A stretch of 64,000 bases of DNA from Panax quinquefolius (lineage: Eukaryota > Streptophyta > Magnoliopsida > Apiales > Araliaceae), in NCBI GenBank assembly GCA_020205615.1, contig CM035167.1:58673023-58737022 (forward strand), written 5' to 3'. Below, piece by piece: positions 20,848 to 32,158 of this stretch. How positions within the stretch are numbered: position 1 is the first letter of the stretch; each line of letters starts with the position of its first letter. The notes beneath the pieces were generated by a model. The model searched no databases, had not been told where the DNA came from, and saw only the letters and a list, made by a program, of their open reading frames with translations. The translations under genes were made by a program, and so were the position numbers.

Positions 20848-21890
20848 ATGCCGCCAAGAAGAGTACCACGTACCCAAGGTGCGAACACAAATCAACCGGA
20901 GGGAGGTCCGGTTAACCCCATGCAGGAATTTTTGAACCTTTTAACCGTAGCGTTTTACCAAACTGGGGCTAATATCCTCGTAAATCCTGGTGTAGTACGG
21001 GCTACTACATTTAAGAACTTTAAGAGTGTGGGTCTGCCGGAGTTTAAAGGAACTACGGTCCCTATTGAAGCTCAAACATGGGTAAGGGAGATAGAGAAGG
21101 AATTTGTGATAGCAAATATCGACGAGGCCCAAAAGTTTGCTTTTGCAACCTACATGATGAAGGGAGAGGCCAACTTTTGGTGGGAGGCCAATCAGGCAAG
21201 GGCTGGAATAGATGTGATAACGTGGGTGAGGTTCAAGGAAATATTCTACGAGAACTACTTTCCCACGAGTATGCAGGGAAGGATGGAGTGCGGTTTTTAG
21301 ATTTAAAACAAGGGGACATGACGATTTTCCAGTATGCCGCCAAGTTTAATGAACTGGCAAGGTTCGCTCCACATCAAGTGGATACCGAAGTGAGGAAAGC
21401 TCGACGATTCAAGCAGGGCTTGAAACCATGGCTCTATAATCGTATCTCTGTGTTCCAAAGTACTTCCTTTGGAGTTGTTTTAGAGAAGGCAATAATTGTC
21501 GAAGGTGGTAGCGAGGCGTTGAGCCAATACCTCAAGGACAAGAAAAGCAAGGGGAAGGTGGATGGAGGAGTGAAGATTGAAGGAGCCAGCGGGAGTGGCA
21601 AAGGGTATAAAAGAAAGGTAGTTAGCTCGGGGAATACCAGAGTGAAACAAGGAGACCCTAAGAGGATGATGGAGGCTTGCAAGACCTGCGGAAAGATTTA
21701 CCTAGGAGTCTGTCTCAAAGGAAAGGCCGTGTGTTATAATTGCGGACAGGAGGGGCATATTGCGCCAAACTGTCCAAGCCCGAAGAAGAATCATGGGTGC
21801 TTTGTATGTGGATCTACGGACCACATGGCAAAGAACTGCCCAAAGAAGGGGACGGACGCCAGGAATAAGGGCATGATAGTGGTAAGTTAA
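20848..21890 (+). pseudogene. gag of element B (one frameshift)
   Basis: The likely start is the ATG at 20848 (MPPRRVPRTQ); an upstream ATG at 20809 adds 13 residues. Capsid-type retrotransposon gag sequence (FKSVGLPEFKGTTVPIEAQT, WVREIEKEF, EANFWWEA) runs to about 21288, where one base appears lost and the frame moves. It then continues (RFLDLKQGDMTIFQYAAKF...LARFAPH) to a nucleocapsid with two zinc knuckles, CYNCGQEGHIAPNC and CFVCGSTDHMAKNC, preceded by a degenerate third, CKTCGKIYLGVC. Stop at 21888-21890. Gag assembles the particle and binds RNA. The only obvious lesion is the shift near 21288. Confidence 0.9.
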
Positions 21891-21925
21891 CTATTGGGGT
21901 CCAGTAGCAATGGGTAGGTAGGCCG

Positions 21926-22552
21926 ATGGCCCGTACCTTTAATATGACCGTCCAAGACGCGATGGCCTCGGGGGACGTAGTCGCAGGTATTATTCCGATC
22001 AACAACTTAAATGCATACGTGTTGTTTGACTCGGGTGCTACTTGTTCGTTTATCGCATGTGATTTTGCTAGACGACTAGGATTACTTCCCGAAAAGTTGC
22101 TTATACCTTTGAACATTAAGGTAGCAAACGAAGAGATAATTCATGTTGAAGATATTCATAGGAGTTGTTGCGTAGATATTCGAGGTTGTAAATTATCGGT
22201 AGATCGATCCGGAATAAAGTTAGGAGAATTCGATGTAATTCTCGGAATGGATTGGTTGATAAATCATGGGGCAATTATAGATTGTCAAAAGAAATGTGTT
22301 AGTATTAAAACATTAAACCAATCTCATGTAATATTTTACGGGAATAAATCAATGGACGTTAAGTGTTGTCTTACCGTGACACAAACTAGGAAATTATTGA
22401 GGAAGGGGTGGGTGTGGGTTATTTGTGTCATGTGGTTGATACCCGAGAGAGTGGGAGCGACCATGGAACAAATACCTATAGTGAGTGAGTTCGTGGATGT
22501 ATTTCCAAGTGAGTTATGGGTCTTCCACGGGATAGGGAGACCGAGTTCATAA
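21926..22552 (+). pseudogene. Protease and start of RT of element B
   Basis: The frame of 208 codons contains the retropepsin motif LFDSGATCSF at residues about 33-42 and the conserved FDVILGMDWL at about 104-113. Both are typical of Ty3 proteases, which act as dimers to cut Gag-Pol. After VSEFVDVFPSEL, the usual entry to RT, the frame shifts and stops. Gag ends 35 bp upstream, so protease was probably reached by a frameshift or formed one polyprotein before decay. Confidence 0.88.
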
Positions 22553-23449
22553 TAGATATTGTGCTTTAGGGGCGGCACCAATTTTCGAGGCACCGTATCG
22601 TATCGTATATGGCGCCGATGGAGATGAAGGAGTTGATGGTACAACTGCAAGAATTGTTGGACGGAAGTACATTCAACCGAGTGTTTCACCGTGGGGAACA
22701 CCGGTGTTGTTTGTCGAAGAAGAAGGACGGATCGTTGAGACTTTGTATCGACTCACGAGAGTTGAACAAGTTAACGATAAAGAATAAGTATCCATTGCCC
22801 GGGATCGATGATCTTTTGATTAGTTGAAGGGGCAAAATATTTTTCAAAATAGATTTAAGGATGGGGTATCATCAATGAAGGTTAGGAATGAAGATGTGCC
22901 AAAGACGACATTCGTGACTCGTTATGGTCATTCTGAGTTTACGGTGATGTCATTTGGGTTGACTAATGCACTTTTCTTGCATTTATGGACATGATGAGCA
23001 GTGTGTTCAAACAATATTTGGACAAGTTCGTCGTGGTGTTTATTGATGATATTCTAGTTTACTCTAAGACGCCAGAAGATCATGTTGAACACCTAAGAAT
23101 AGTGTTGAACACACTAAGAAAGGAGAAGTTATATGCGAAGTTCACTAAGTGTGAATTTTGGTTAGAGAGGGTACAATTTTTAGGTCATGTTATTGACCAC
23201 GAAGGGATTTCAGTAGATCCAGCGAAGGTGGAAGCCGTGATGAATTGGGAACAATCGAAAACGCCGACCGAGGTACGGAGTTTCTTAGGGTTAGCGGGTT
23301 ACTATCGGAGGTTCATTCAGGACTTTTTAAAGATAGCTACTCCGCTGACTAACTTGACGAGGAAGACGGTGAAGTACGTATGGACTGAGAAATGCGAAAA
23401 TAGTTTTCAAAAACTAAAGAAGAAGTTGAGTGAAGCGCCTGTTTTGTAA
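22553..23449 (+). pseudogene. Reverse transcriptase of element B (several frameshifts)
   Basis: Segments in shifting frames cover the RT domain. An N-terminal part at 22609-22827 ([26 protein letters not shown]) is followed by a broken stretch near 22828-22984 containing [18 protein letters not shown] clean frame, 22985-23449, holds the catalytic FIDDILVYS and the connection motif [15 protein letters not shown]. The catalytic aspartates are present but no single frame links them to the first RT motifs. RT copies genomic RNA into cDNA in the particle. Confidence 0.88.
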
Positions 23450-23860
23450 TTACCCGATGACACAGGAAATTTCGTAGTTTATAGCGATGCTTCGCATAAA
23501 GGACTGGTTGCGTGCTCATCATGCGGCATGGCAAAGTCATTCTTTGTATGCATCTAGGCGATTGAAGGATTATGAGAAAGTTTACCTACTCATGATGCTG
23601 GAACTAGCCATGATGGTGTTTTCCTTAAAAAGATATGGCGACATTATCTTTATGGGGAAAAGTGTGAGATATATACGGACCACAAGAGTCTAAAATATAT
23701 CTTCACACGAAGGAGTTGAATATGAGAGCGAGAGGAGGTGGTGGAGTTGATAAAGGATTACGACTGTGAAATCACATATCACCTGGAAAAAAGCGATGTA
23801 GTGGTAGGCGCCTTAAGTAGAAAGGGTCGGGAGAAGTTGTCTTTGTTAACGGCTCAAAGC
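23450..23860 (+). pseudogene. RNase H of element B
   Basis: Remnants of VVYSDASHKGL (about 23477-23509), a broken Glu region, EIYTDHKSL (about 23664-23690) and the closing YHLEKSDVVVGALSRKG (about 23779-23826) appear in at least three frames. RNase H removes the RNA strand during reverse transcription. This copy is interrupted by several stops. Confidence 0.8.
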
Positions 23861-23877
23861 CGAGTTAATAACGAGAG

Positions 23878-25066
23878 ATGACTAGGATGGAGTTGGAGGT
23901 GAAGTTGCCAAGTGAGGCAGAACAGAGACTTTTTACGATGGAGATGCAGTCTACCATCGTAGAGAGAGTTAAGGAGGTGCAGCTAAAAACCGATGAGTGT
24001 GACCAGATGAAGGAGCGGTTAACCACTGAAAAAGATATTAGGTTTAGTCTTGATAATGAGGGATTATTAAGATTTGAGGGAAGAATTTGGGTTCCGAGTG
24101 AGACGGAATTAAAGGAGCAAGTATTATAAGAGGCTCATAGTTTGAGGTACTCGATTCATCCTGGTAGCACTAAGATGTATCAAGACCTTGACGAATTTTT
24201 TGGTGGCCGAACATGAAAAAGAAAATAGCCGAGTATGTGAGTAAATGTTTGACTTGTCAAAGAGTTAAAGCCGAACATCAACGACCAAGTGGCTTGTTAC
24301 AGTCATTGGAGATTCCGGAGTGGAAGTGGGAGCATATCACGATGGATTTTGTGGTGGGACTTCCAACGACTCGGAAGGGATATGATCGATTTGGGTAATA
24401 GTGGATCGATTGATGAAGTCGGCTCACTTTTTGCCAATTCAAATTAAGTACAACTTAGATCGATTAGCTACACTCTATGTTAAGAAATTATTTCGGACAT
24501 GGAGCACTGTTTCGATAGTGTCGGATCGTGACCCACGATTCACATCAAACTTTGGAGAAGTCTTAAAGCGTAGTTGGGAACGCAGATTGAAGTTGAGTAC
24601 GACGATATATCATCCACAAACCGATGGACGAGCGAGAGGACAATTCAGGGCGTTAGAAGATATGTTGAGATCTTGCGTCATGGATTTCAAGGGTAGTTGG
24701 GATGATCATCTACCATTAGTAGAATTTGCATATAACAATAGTTATCATGCAAGTATAGGTATCTTGTCGTATGAAGCTTTGTATGGAAGGAAATGCGAGA
24801 GCGTCGTTGTATTGGGATGAAGTGGGAGAGCAGCAATGCTAGGACTAGAAATGGTGCGACAAATAAGCAAAGTGGTGGTGAAGTTGATTAAATGTCGTCT
24901 CGTCAGCATGACTCAAGATAGACAGAAGAAATATGCGGACTTATATCTAGAGAATAGAGAGTTTGAGGTAGGCTCGTACGTATTTCTAAAGGTATCTCCT
25001 TGGAAAGGAAAGATACGCTTTGGAAAGAAGAGAAAACTAAGCCCGAGGTTCATAGGACCTTTTTAA
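23878..25066 (+). pseudogene. Integrase of element B (frame-split)
   Basis: 23878-24129 is the spacer before integrase. The HHCC zinc finger follows ([15 protein letters not shown] in a broken frame near 24136-24181, then CLTCQRVK at about 24246-24270). The catalytic core has MDFVVGLP (first Asp), VSDRDPRF (second Asp, about 24519) and YHPQTDGRARGQ, where the residue in the catalytic Glu position appears changed (RAR in place of the usual SER/TER). The C-terminal part runs to VSPWKGKIRFGKK..LSPRFIGPF at 25063. Frames change at about 24398 and 24820. Confidence 0.88.
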
Positions 25067-25135
25067 GTATTAGAACGGGTAGGTGAGGTAGCTTATAGGG
25101 GTGGCGTTACCTCCGGACCTAGAAGCGAATACATA

Positions 25136-25390
25136 ATGTATTTCACGTATCGATCTTTACGTCCTTACAAACCGGATTACAAGCACGTGATAGAATATGA
25201 GCCTATTCAAATTGAGAAGGATCTAACTTATGAAGAGATGCCGATTCAAATCATCGATAGGAAAGAGCAAGTTCTGCGAAACAAGGTAATATCATCAGTA
25301 AAGGTGTTATGGAAGAACCACGATGTGGAAGAAGCAACGTGGGAACTTGAAGAAAGAATGAGAAGGAATTATCCTCTTTTGTTTGAGTGA
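25136..25390 (+). pseudogene. Chromodomain tail of element B integrase
   Basis: The 84-codon frame ends at the TGA at 25388-25390 and carries YEEMPIQIIDRKEQVLRNK, then VKVLWKNHDVEEATWELEE. This is the chromodomain fold found at the C-terminus of plant chromovirus integrases. These domains are thought to guide integration to chromatin marks. The frame before it (25067-25135) is disrupted. Confidence 0.88.
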
Positions 25391-25419
25391 TATAGGGCGA
25401 GATTCTGGGGACAGAATCT

Positions 25420-25435
25420 TTATAAGGGGGAAGAA
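25420..25435 (+). promoter_or_regulatory. Polypurine tract of element B
   Basis: TATAAGGGGGAAGAA is directly followed by the 3' LTR start TGTAACACCC. Confidence 0.85.
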
Positions 25436-28400
25436 TGTAACACCCGAGAAATTCGGATCCTTTGTAAAAATATTTGAAAGAATTAAATAATGAATAAAAT
25501 GATATTATTTGTTATTATATGTATTAATAAGATGTATGTTGTTCTATAACCTAGAAATGTCGGAACATCGTAGTATTTGAACCACGTGAATGAATTAAAG
25601 TGTTTGAATTTTCAAGACAAAAATAAATGTTTTCCGAGAAAGTTTACGAAAAACACTATTCACCGATTATCGCTCGGGAATTATTTTTGAACTTCCGAGA
25701 AATACGTAACGTTATAATATCGAGACGAGATGGATTATGTAATAATAATCTAAGTATGGAAAACACAATAATTCGCATGCGGACTTAAATTTGGAATGAG
25801 AGTATTTGTATTAAAATCTAATGAAATGAAATTTGTGGGTTATATCTTGTGCAAGTCCATAAGCTCAAAGGTGTAAACATAGGTGGGATTATTCTTAAAG
25901 GCCAAGTATTAATAACATGAAGCCCATGGTAGATTAATATAAGCCCAAAGATAAGTTAATTGAATTAACTACTAAGCCCAAAGGATGATCCAATGGGTAA
26001 AGTAAGATCCATGGGGAAACCCATGGGTGAAGTGGTAACCAAGCACTTGGAGTGATGAGCAAGAACTTTAAGTAATGACCAAGGAATGGATAAGAGTTGT
26101 GGGCAACAAGCAATGAATAGTAAGGAGGTTAGTTTAAGGAGGTGGGATGATATAATGACCTAATTACCCTAACCTTGAAAGCTCTATAAATAGCAAGCCT
26201 TTTCATTCATTTGGAGTTTGTCATTTCATCCAACAATTCTCTCTCAAACAACTTATTTGTTAGAGTCAATAAGCACTTTGAGCTTAACCTTTCATTAGTA
26301 GATTTCCAAAGCAAGTGAAGTAATCATCAAAGGTAATTGATCTTGTCTCTTTTATCTCTATCATGGTAGGTTGATAAGAGAAGTGTAATCTAATGAATTT
26401 AGATACTAAGAACATAAGGGAAGGGGATAAGCAATGGACTTAAGCCGAATAAGATGAATAAGCAACTTGAACCTAAATAAGTTGATAACCTTGTATTCAA
26501 CTTGTCATATGTTGGTCATATGATGTTAATATGATCAATATAATATGAGAACATTGATTGATGGACTTAAGTTAAGTAAGTCATTAACGTATGAGAATAA
26601 GTCAAAACCTACTTTGCTAATAAGTTGTTATAATAAGTAACTTTGAATGTTTATAGGTTGATTAAAATCCATTTAGAATGATTTGTAATGAGGTTTCGCC
26701 GGAATTTACACGATTGGACGATAATCGTCGAATTCGTGAAATTCTTGGAATGGAAGTTGTATTTTGTGTTTGACATTGGAAACGTGGGTTTTTAATGGAG
26801 GCAAGTCATATTTGGCATTATAGAGTCGCGGACTCAAAAATGGCTGGATTCTGACTTAGAACGAAGAAACGTGCATTGAACGTTCACGAACGTTTATCGT
26901 TTTCGTTAAAATTGAACTAATGGGTGAAATTTTAGCAAACAAAGTTGAATAGATAAAATTCTTGGATGAATACATAGAGTACGTGATTTGTGAACCATAG
27001 GCTCTTGAACGAGCCAATTCGGACTTATAACGAAGAAGTTCTGAGTCAGAAATCTCACAAAATTTAAAATCTATAAAAATTTTACGGTGCATGAAGTTTG
27101 GCCATGCTGCCAACCACTCCAAAATTATTAGCCCATGCTTGCAAAGACCGAAACTTGGCCGAGCAAAACCATAACCTTCGGAGAGAGTGGCATGCGACAT
27201 GACCATTAACATGCTTGAGACTCTACGCCTCATGCAGACCGAGTCCGGGTTCTAGCAAATAATAGGTGATGCTTGTGATAGCGACATCAAGTGTAAAAGC
27301 CGGCGCCGTAGCCCCAGCCTCAAGACCAAGACATTAATGAATGTTTACATATAGAGCATGGCTAGTAATTGATAAGAAATTGAAAAAGGATTATAATGAA
27401 ACATTGTTAAGACTAAGTCAATTACTTATGAATGTACGAATGACGTAATGGAAAGTCGGAACCTATAATAACAAATCTAATAGGTAATTAGATTGAGAAG
27501 TAGGGTAAGATTCTTTAGGAACCATGTGTGATCATTCATAACCTAATGTTCTATGTTATGCTATCATCTAATGTAGAGACCTTAAAGACGTAAAGTGCAC
27601 GTGTTATAAATTGTAGCAGACGCTAAAGGCAAGTACTCTAACCCTTGTTCCAGTTTGATCTGGGCAAGTCTTTGTGATTCATGTATTCTTCGCATGAGTT
27701 AGTATCTGAGGAATGTCAAAGCCAATCCTTTCGGCTAGAAGTATGCTATGTTATTCTATCAAGTGTTGATAAGGATTTACCAAACTAATATTGTTGGGGT
27801 TTTCAAAAGTAGATTTAGTATGCTAAAATGTTTTATCGTCAAACGACAGGCACGTGAGGTTGCCACAACTTAAACGTATACACGTTTAATGAATGTAGTG
27901 TTGATCAACATAGAGTACTATAGGCTGTTCACCTAGATGTGCTCGTAAGCTATACTGGAATTACGGACTTAGTGCCGGGATGTCCTTTTCAAAGTACTTA
28001 TGAAATGCTTACGGTTTTGAACCGGAATTGATGTTTTACTGAATATTGTTGTTGTAAAACGTTTTGAATGAAAAGAAGTGCTATTTTGAATTATCAATAG
28101 TACTTCGTAACTATTGTTCAGTTATTGAAGATATACTAATCCTATGTTTCAAGCATGCTATTTTACTAGAATTGTTGTACTTGTTGAGCTAGTTAGGCTC
28201 ATTCTTGCTTGAACCATATGAATACAGCTAAGACAGAACGGACCGATGGATCCGACAAGGATAAAGGGAAGGAAAAGGCGAACCTGTAGATTGCTTATGT
28301 AATAGTATAGGTTTTGTATTAAATAATATTGATATTATGACAAAGACACTGTATTGGTTGTAAAGAACCTGGGGAATATAAATATTCTTTTTTATATATA

Positions 28401-28510
28401 TAAGACATATCCGTTCTTTTGAGGCATTTCAATTGAATGTTTATGTGATCTGTAGCACCTTGTAGCACCATCTGTCGGGTTGGAAGATACTCGGATTTGG
28501 GGGCGTCACA
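25436..28510 (+). repeat. 3' LTR of element B
   Basis: Nearly identical to 16673-19749 and ends GGGGGCGTCACA. Differences are mostly transitions plus a cluster at 27080-27330. TATAAATA is at 26185-26192. Confidence 0.93.
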
Positions 28511-31093
28511 GTATCATGTGCATAATATGTTATTTTATTAAATCAATAATTGAGACGACAGAGTTATTAATATTATTAAATTGCAATATTTACAATGTCT
28601 AGAAGTTCTGTCAAGGAGAGGTTAGATAATCTAATTGCGCGCCAATAGGGAGAAATCCTTATCGGAAAGCCCCCTCTTTCCTGGGAACGACTTGGTTGTT
28701 AAATATTATGAATAATAATATTAATGATGAATAAGTTCGTGTAGATTACAGATGAATTTTATAGTCCCATTGTGTTGAAATTATTTGTGTTAGTGGAAAT
28801 CGACATTTATTTCGATAATAATTGATGTCTGGAGGTTATATTGTTCAATCGGGTATTCGGGGCACTTTTTGTGTCAGAGTAGTATTCACGAGTTACTATT
28901 CACAAGTTACTATTCACGAGTTATTATTCATGAGTTACTATTCACGGGGTACTATTCACCCATAAAATATATTTCTTTTCAGTCCAAATTATTTTTGGGT
29001 ACAATATTATTCCATGAGGAGATGTGCTAATTTTTTAGACCGTTGGTGGAAAGTTATAATAGTAAATCAATATGGATCGTTGGTTTAAAGTTTTAATAGT
29101 AAATCAGTATGGAGCATTGCTTTAAGTTTTAATAGTAAACCAATATGAACTGTCCGTTTAAAAGTAAATCAATCTAGACCGTTCATAAATTAGTTACTAT
29201 TCTTCATTATTTCTTACGAATTCACTGAAACTCTAGAGAGAAACTATAGAGAGAAAGAAGAAAAGTATTCTGCTACTTCACTACTCCAATATCCAGTTTC
29301 TTCTAAGGTAGGGGATATTATTTGTTGTACTTGTAAGGGGTATTATTTCTTTCATATTCATGAAGAGAACTTCTGTTATTCCATTCTTTATTATTATGTT
29401 GGAATAACCTTTTTATGCGAAGTACCGTATACATGGTGAAATTATTTTGTTATTCCATTCTTTATTATTATGTTGAATAACTTTGTTTATCTGGTACCGC
29501 ATACACGGTGAAATTCTTCTATTATTCCGCTTCATTATTATTACGCTTCAATATCCTGTCTATCATTTTATCTGGGACTGGTTCCATTATTTATTATTCT
29601 GTTGGAATAACTTTTATGCATCTTGATCTATCGTATGCTGGTGAATTACATTGTTATTCCATTCTTATTATTACTCGTTGGAATAACTTTTGTTTATCTG
29701 GCACCGCATACATGGTGAAATTCTTCTAATATTCCGTTATTTATTATTCTGTCGGAATATCCTATCTGTACGTTTACGCCGGACCTGGTTCCATTATTTA
29801 TTATTCTGTTGGAATATCCTACCTGTGCGTTTACGTCGGACCTGGTTTCATTATTTATTATTCTGTTGGGAATAACCTGTTTGTGTAGTTTATCGAACGC
29901 ATGGTGAATCCTTCTGTTATTCCATTCTTTATTATTCTGTTGGAATAACCTCTATGTGGATTACCACATACATGGTGAATGATCCTTCGTATTCATTCCT
30001 AATTAAATTGTGGAAATGATATGTCTACGTGGATTACCACATGGCGGGTGAAAATCCATTGCAGTTTCATATATTCTATTATACTCAGTTGGTTAAAGCT
30101 TTGGCTTCTATACTCCATGAAATTAGTGGAATATCGTTGATATTTGTGCTTCATCCAGTATCTTTTCATGGAAATATTCTTCTGAGCATTATTGAATTTT
30201 ACTCTACAAAGCAGTATCATGTTGATAATTTGGACGTTATTAAGTTCAGGATAAATTAACTTATAAATCTTTAAAATTTATTCGTGAACTTGTTTTATTG
30301 AATTGTCATCATCCTCATGTTTATAATATATTGAAAGTCATCTTTGGCTTACGTGCATAGATGGACTTGGTATGATTATAACCAGGGATTATTCGGAATA
30401 ATCATGACCGTAATGTGACAAATGATGTGGTAAAAGTCCTCATTAACCTGTAGTTCATTGGTGGACAGTTGTTGGTATGATTATGACCAGGGAATATTCG
30501 GTATAGTCATGACCATTGATGATTATAGGAATATCCTTGGCCGTGGAGCAGGGATGATTCAATTTTATTTATTAAGCTGAGTCTCAGCGTTAAAGTTGAT
30601 GAAAAACTTTTTAAATCATAGAAGATAGTAGATTTTATACCTTACTTGACTCTTCTAATGGATTTATTGATCCGCTGTAGTTAAACTTGTTGTCTATTAT
30701 ATTCTATCAGTTTAATATTGTTGAAGGCTAATGATAATTTATTCTGCATTATCTTAGTAATATTATTTCTTGTTGGGCTAGTTGAGCTCACCATTTCTTT
30801 CACTGTTCTCTTCAGGAAATGAGAACGTAGCTGGGACTAGTCGGGGAACAGAGTGATGGTCCTAAATGGTGCATTAGTAGTCCTCACTATTCGTGAAATA
30901 GTGTGATAATAACTGTAATGAGGACTCCATTGAGTGTGGATATTGTCTAGATGACAATATTTGTATTAAAACTCATAGCCTATGTTTTGTCGTATTTTAC
31001 ACGACTGTTGTATAATTAAGTTGTATTTGTATTAAGTACCTTGTATCTGGTGACTCAAGGTGGGTGATGTATACCTGTTTTGGGGGCGTCACA
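28511..31093 (+). repeat. 3' LTR of element A, second part
   Basis: It resumes with GTATCATGTGCATAAT, matching the 5' LTR from about 11845, and ends GGGGGCGTCACA. It keeps the U3 repeats, hairpin array (29370-30050) and loop-conserved hairpins. It lacks a 32-bp segment that contains the TATA box in the 5' LTR; the joint is near 29211. Confidence 0.92.
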
Positions 31094-31504
31094 ATGGATC
31101 TGGTACAATCATTCTATAACTATTGCGGAAGATATAAACATAAATTATTTATACAATAAACTTTATACACTATTCCCCAAGGTCGAGTAACCTTAACTTA
31201 TACATAATTCTTAACCTTTCTAACATATAACATTATTATCATACTATACTATTACAATTATCTGCACATATTATCCTAAGCTGAACTTGGCTTTGTCCTT
31301 TCCTATATCCGTTGTATTCGTCTTAATCTGCAATGTTTATCATGATATAGCAAGGGTGAGCATAAGTTTGCCCAGCAAGTATAAGTTTATTTAAGGATAT
31401 ATCATGATTGAAAGAATTGAACAATAAGCTGGCTAAAGTTCTACAATATAATTGCGAACTAGCATGAACAAATTTTACATAAATTGAATCTAACATTGAA
31501 TATG

Positions 31505-31555
<51 letters not shown>

Positions 31556-32158
31556 GAACTGAATGGTAATGAAGGTGATAAACTTTTCATACCTGATGAA
31601 TACATGCAGTATGCACAAAGTGCGATTTAATAATTCTTAGACATGACAATCAGAAATGATTAACCACAAGTATAATTGAATAATACAACTCGAGGTCGAG
31701 TTAAGAAAAACTTGCCTGATTGGTTGATTACTGTTACGCAATTTATTTAGCTTTGTCTGAAGACCTAATATATAAATAATATTGATATACAAATTAGAAT
31801 AATATCATCACTATATTTAAAATAACCTAAACACATTATCACATAATCCTATTAGTCTATAAAACACATAAGACTTAACTTCAAGTTAAACTTTTACAGT
31901 CTGAGTCGAGTTCGGTACAACTCTGACATCCCGACGGCCTAGTCGGACAATTATTGAGTTTAAGTTCAGTTAAACTCTACCTAAACACTTAACAATTATC
32001 TTAGATAATTTTATTATCAGTTAAAATAATTTTTCATAAGCTCGTAATAATTTTTAGATAATTATTATTATTTATCATGAATTTTCAATCATTAATATTA
32101 TATTTATATGATTTAAATACTTTAATCTCATATATTATAAGTTTTTCTTGAACATAAA
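31094..32158 (-). mobile_element. C1 LTR, segment 2
   Basis: Colinear with 39882-40855 of the other C LTR. It contains an expanded (AT)n microsatellite at 31508-31553, where the C2 copy has only about 8 units. About 60 bp at 32100-32158 is absent from C2. No genes. Confidence 0.85.
31508..31553. repeat. (AT)n microsatellite in the C1 LTR
   Basis: About 23 uninterrupted AT units, against about 8 at the matching place near 40287-40301. Confidence 0.95.

Larger units (their letters stand above)
16673..28510 (+). mobile_element. Element B: Tekay-type Ty3 chromovirus, 11.8 kb, frame-damaged
   Basis: The 5' LTR is 16673-19749, the interior 19750-25435 and the 3' LTR 25436-28510. The target duplication GTATC is exact (16668-16672 / 28511-28515). 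The LTRs are nearly identical over most of their length, so the insertion is fairly recent and is the innermost of three nested layers. Gag, protease, RT, RNase H, integrase and a C-terminal chromodomain can all be found in the right order, but split by frameshifts and stops. LTR sequence and protein differ from A/D/G, so this is a separate family. Confidence 0.95.
11389..31093 (+). mobile_element. Element A: Tekay/Del-type Ty3 chromovirus, internally deleted, with element B nested in its 3' LTR
   Basis: The 5' LTR is 11389-14444, the interior 14445-16213, and the 3' LTR 16214-16672 plus 28516-31093, interrupted by element B. Without B it is about 7.9 kb. The flanks are ACGGA (11384-11388) and ATGGA (31094-31098), a 5-bp target duplication with one transition. 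The uninterrupted target reads ACCATGGATCTGG near 39873-39886. The interior is only 1.77 kb against about 4 kb or more in D, because most of RT, RNase H and the integrase core are deleted. It is therefore non-autonomous. Confidence 0.9.

Noticed and set aside
26856..27233. A 125-codon minus-strand frame in the B 3' LTR
   Set aside because: The matching part of the 5' LTR does not keep the frame, and it overlaps the unusually divergent patch. It is likely fortuitous.
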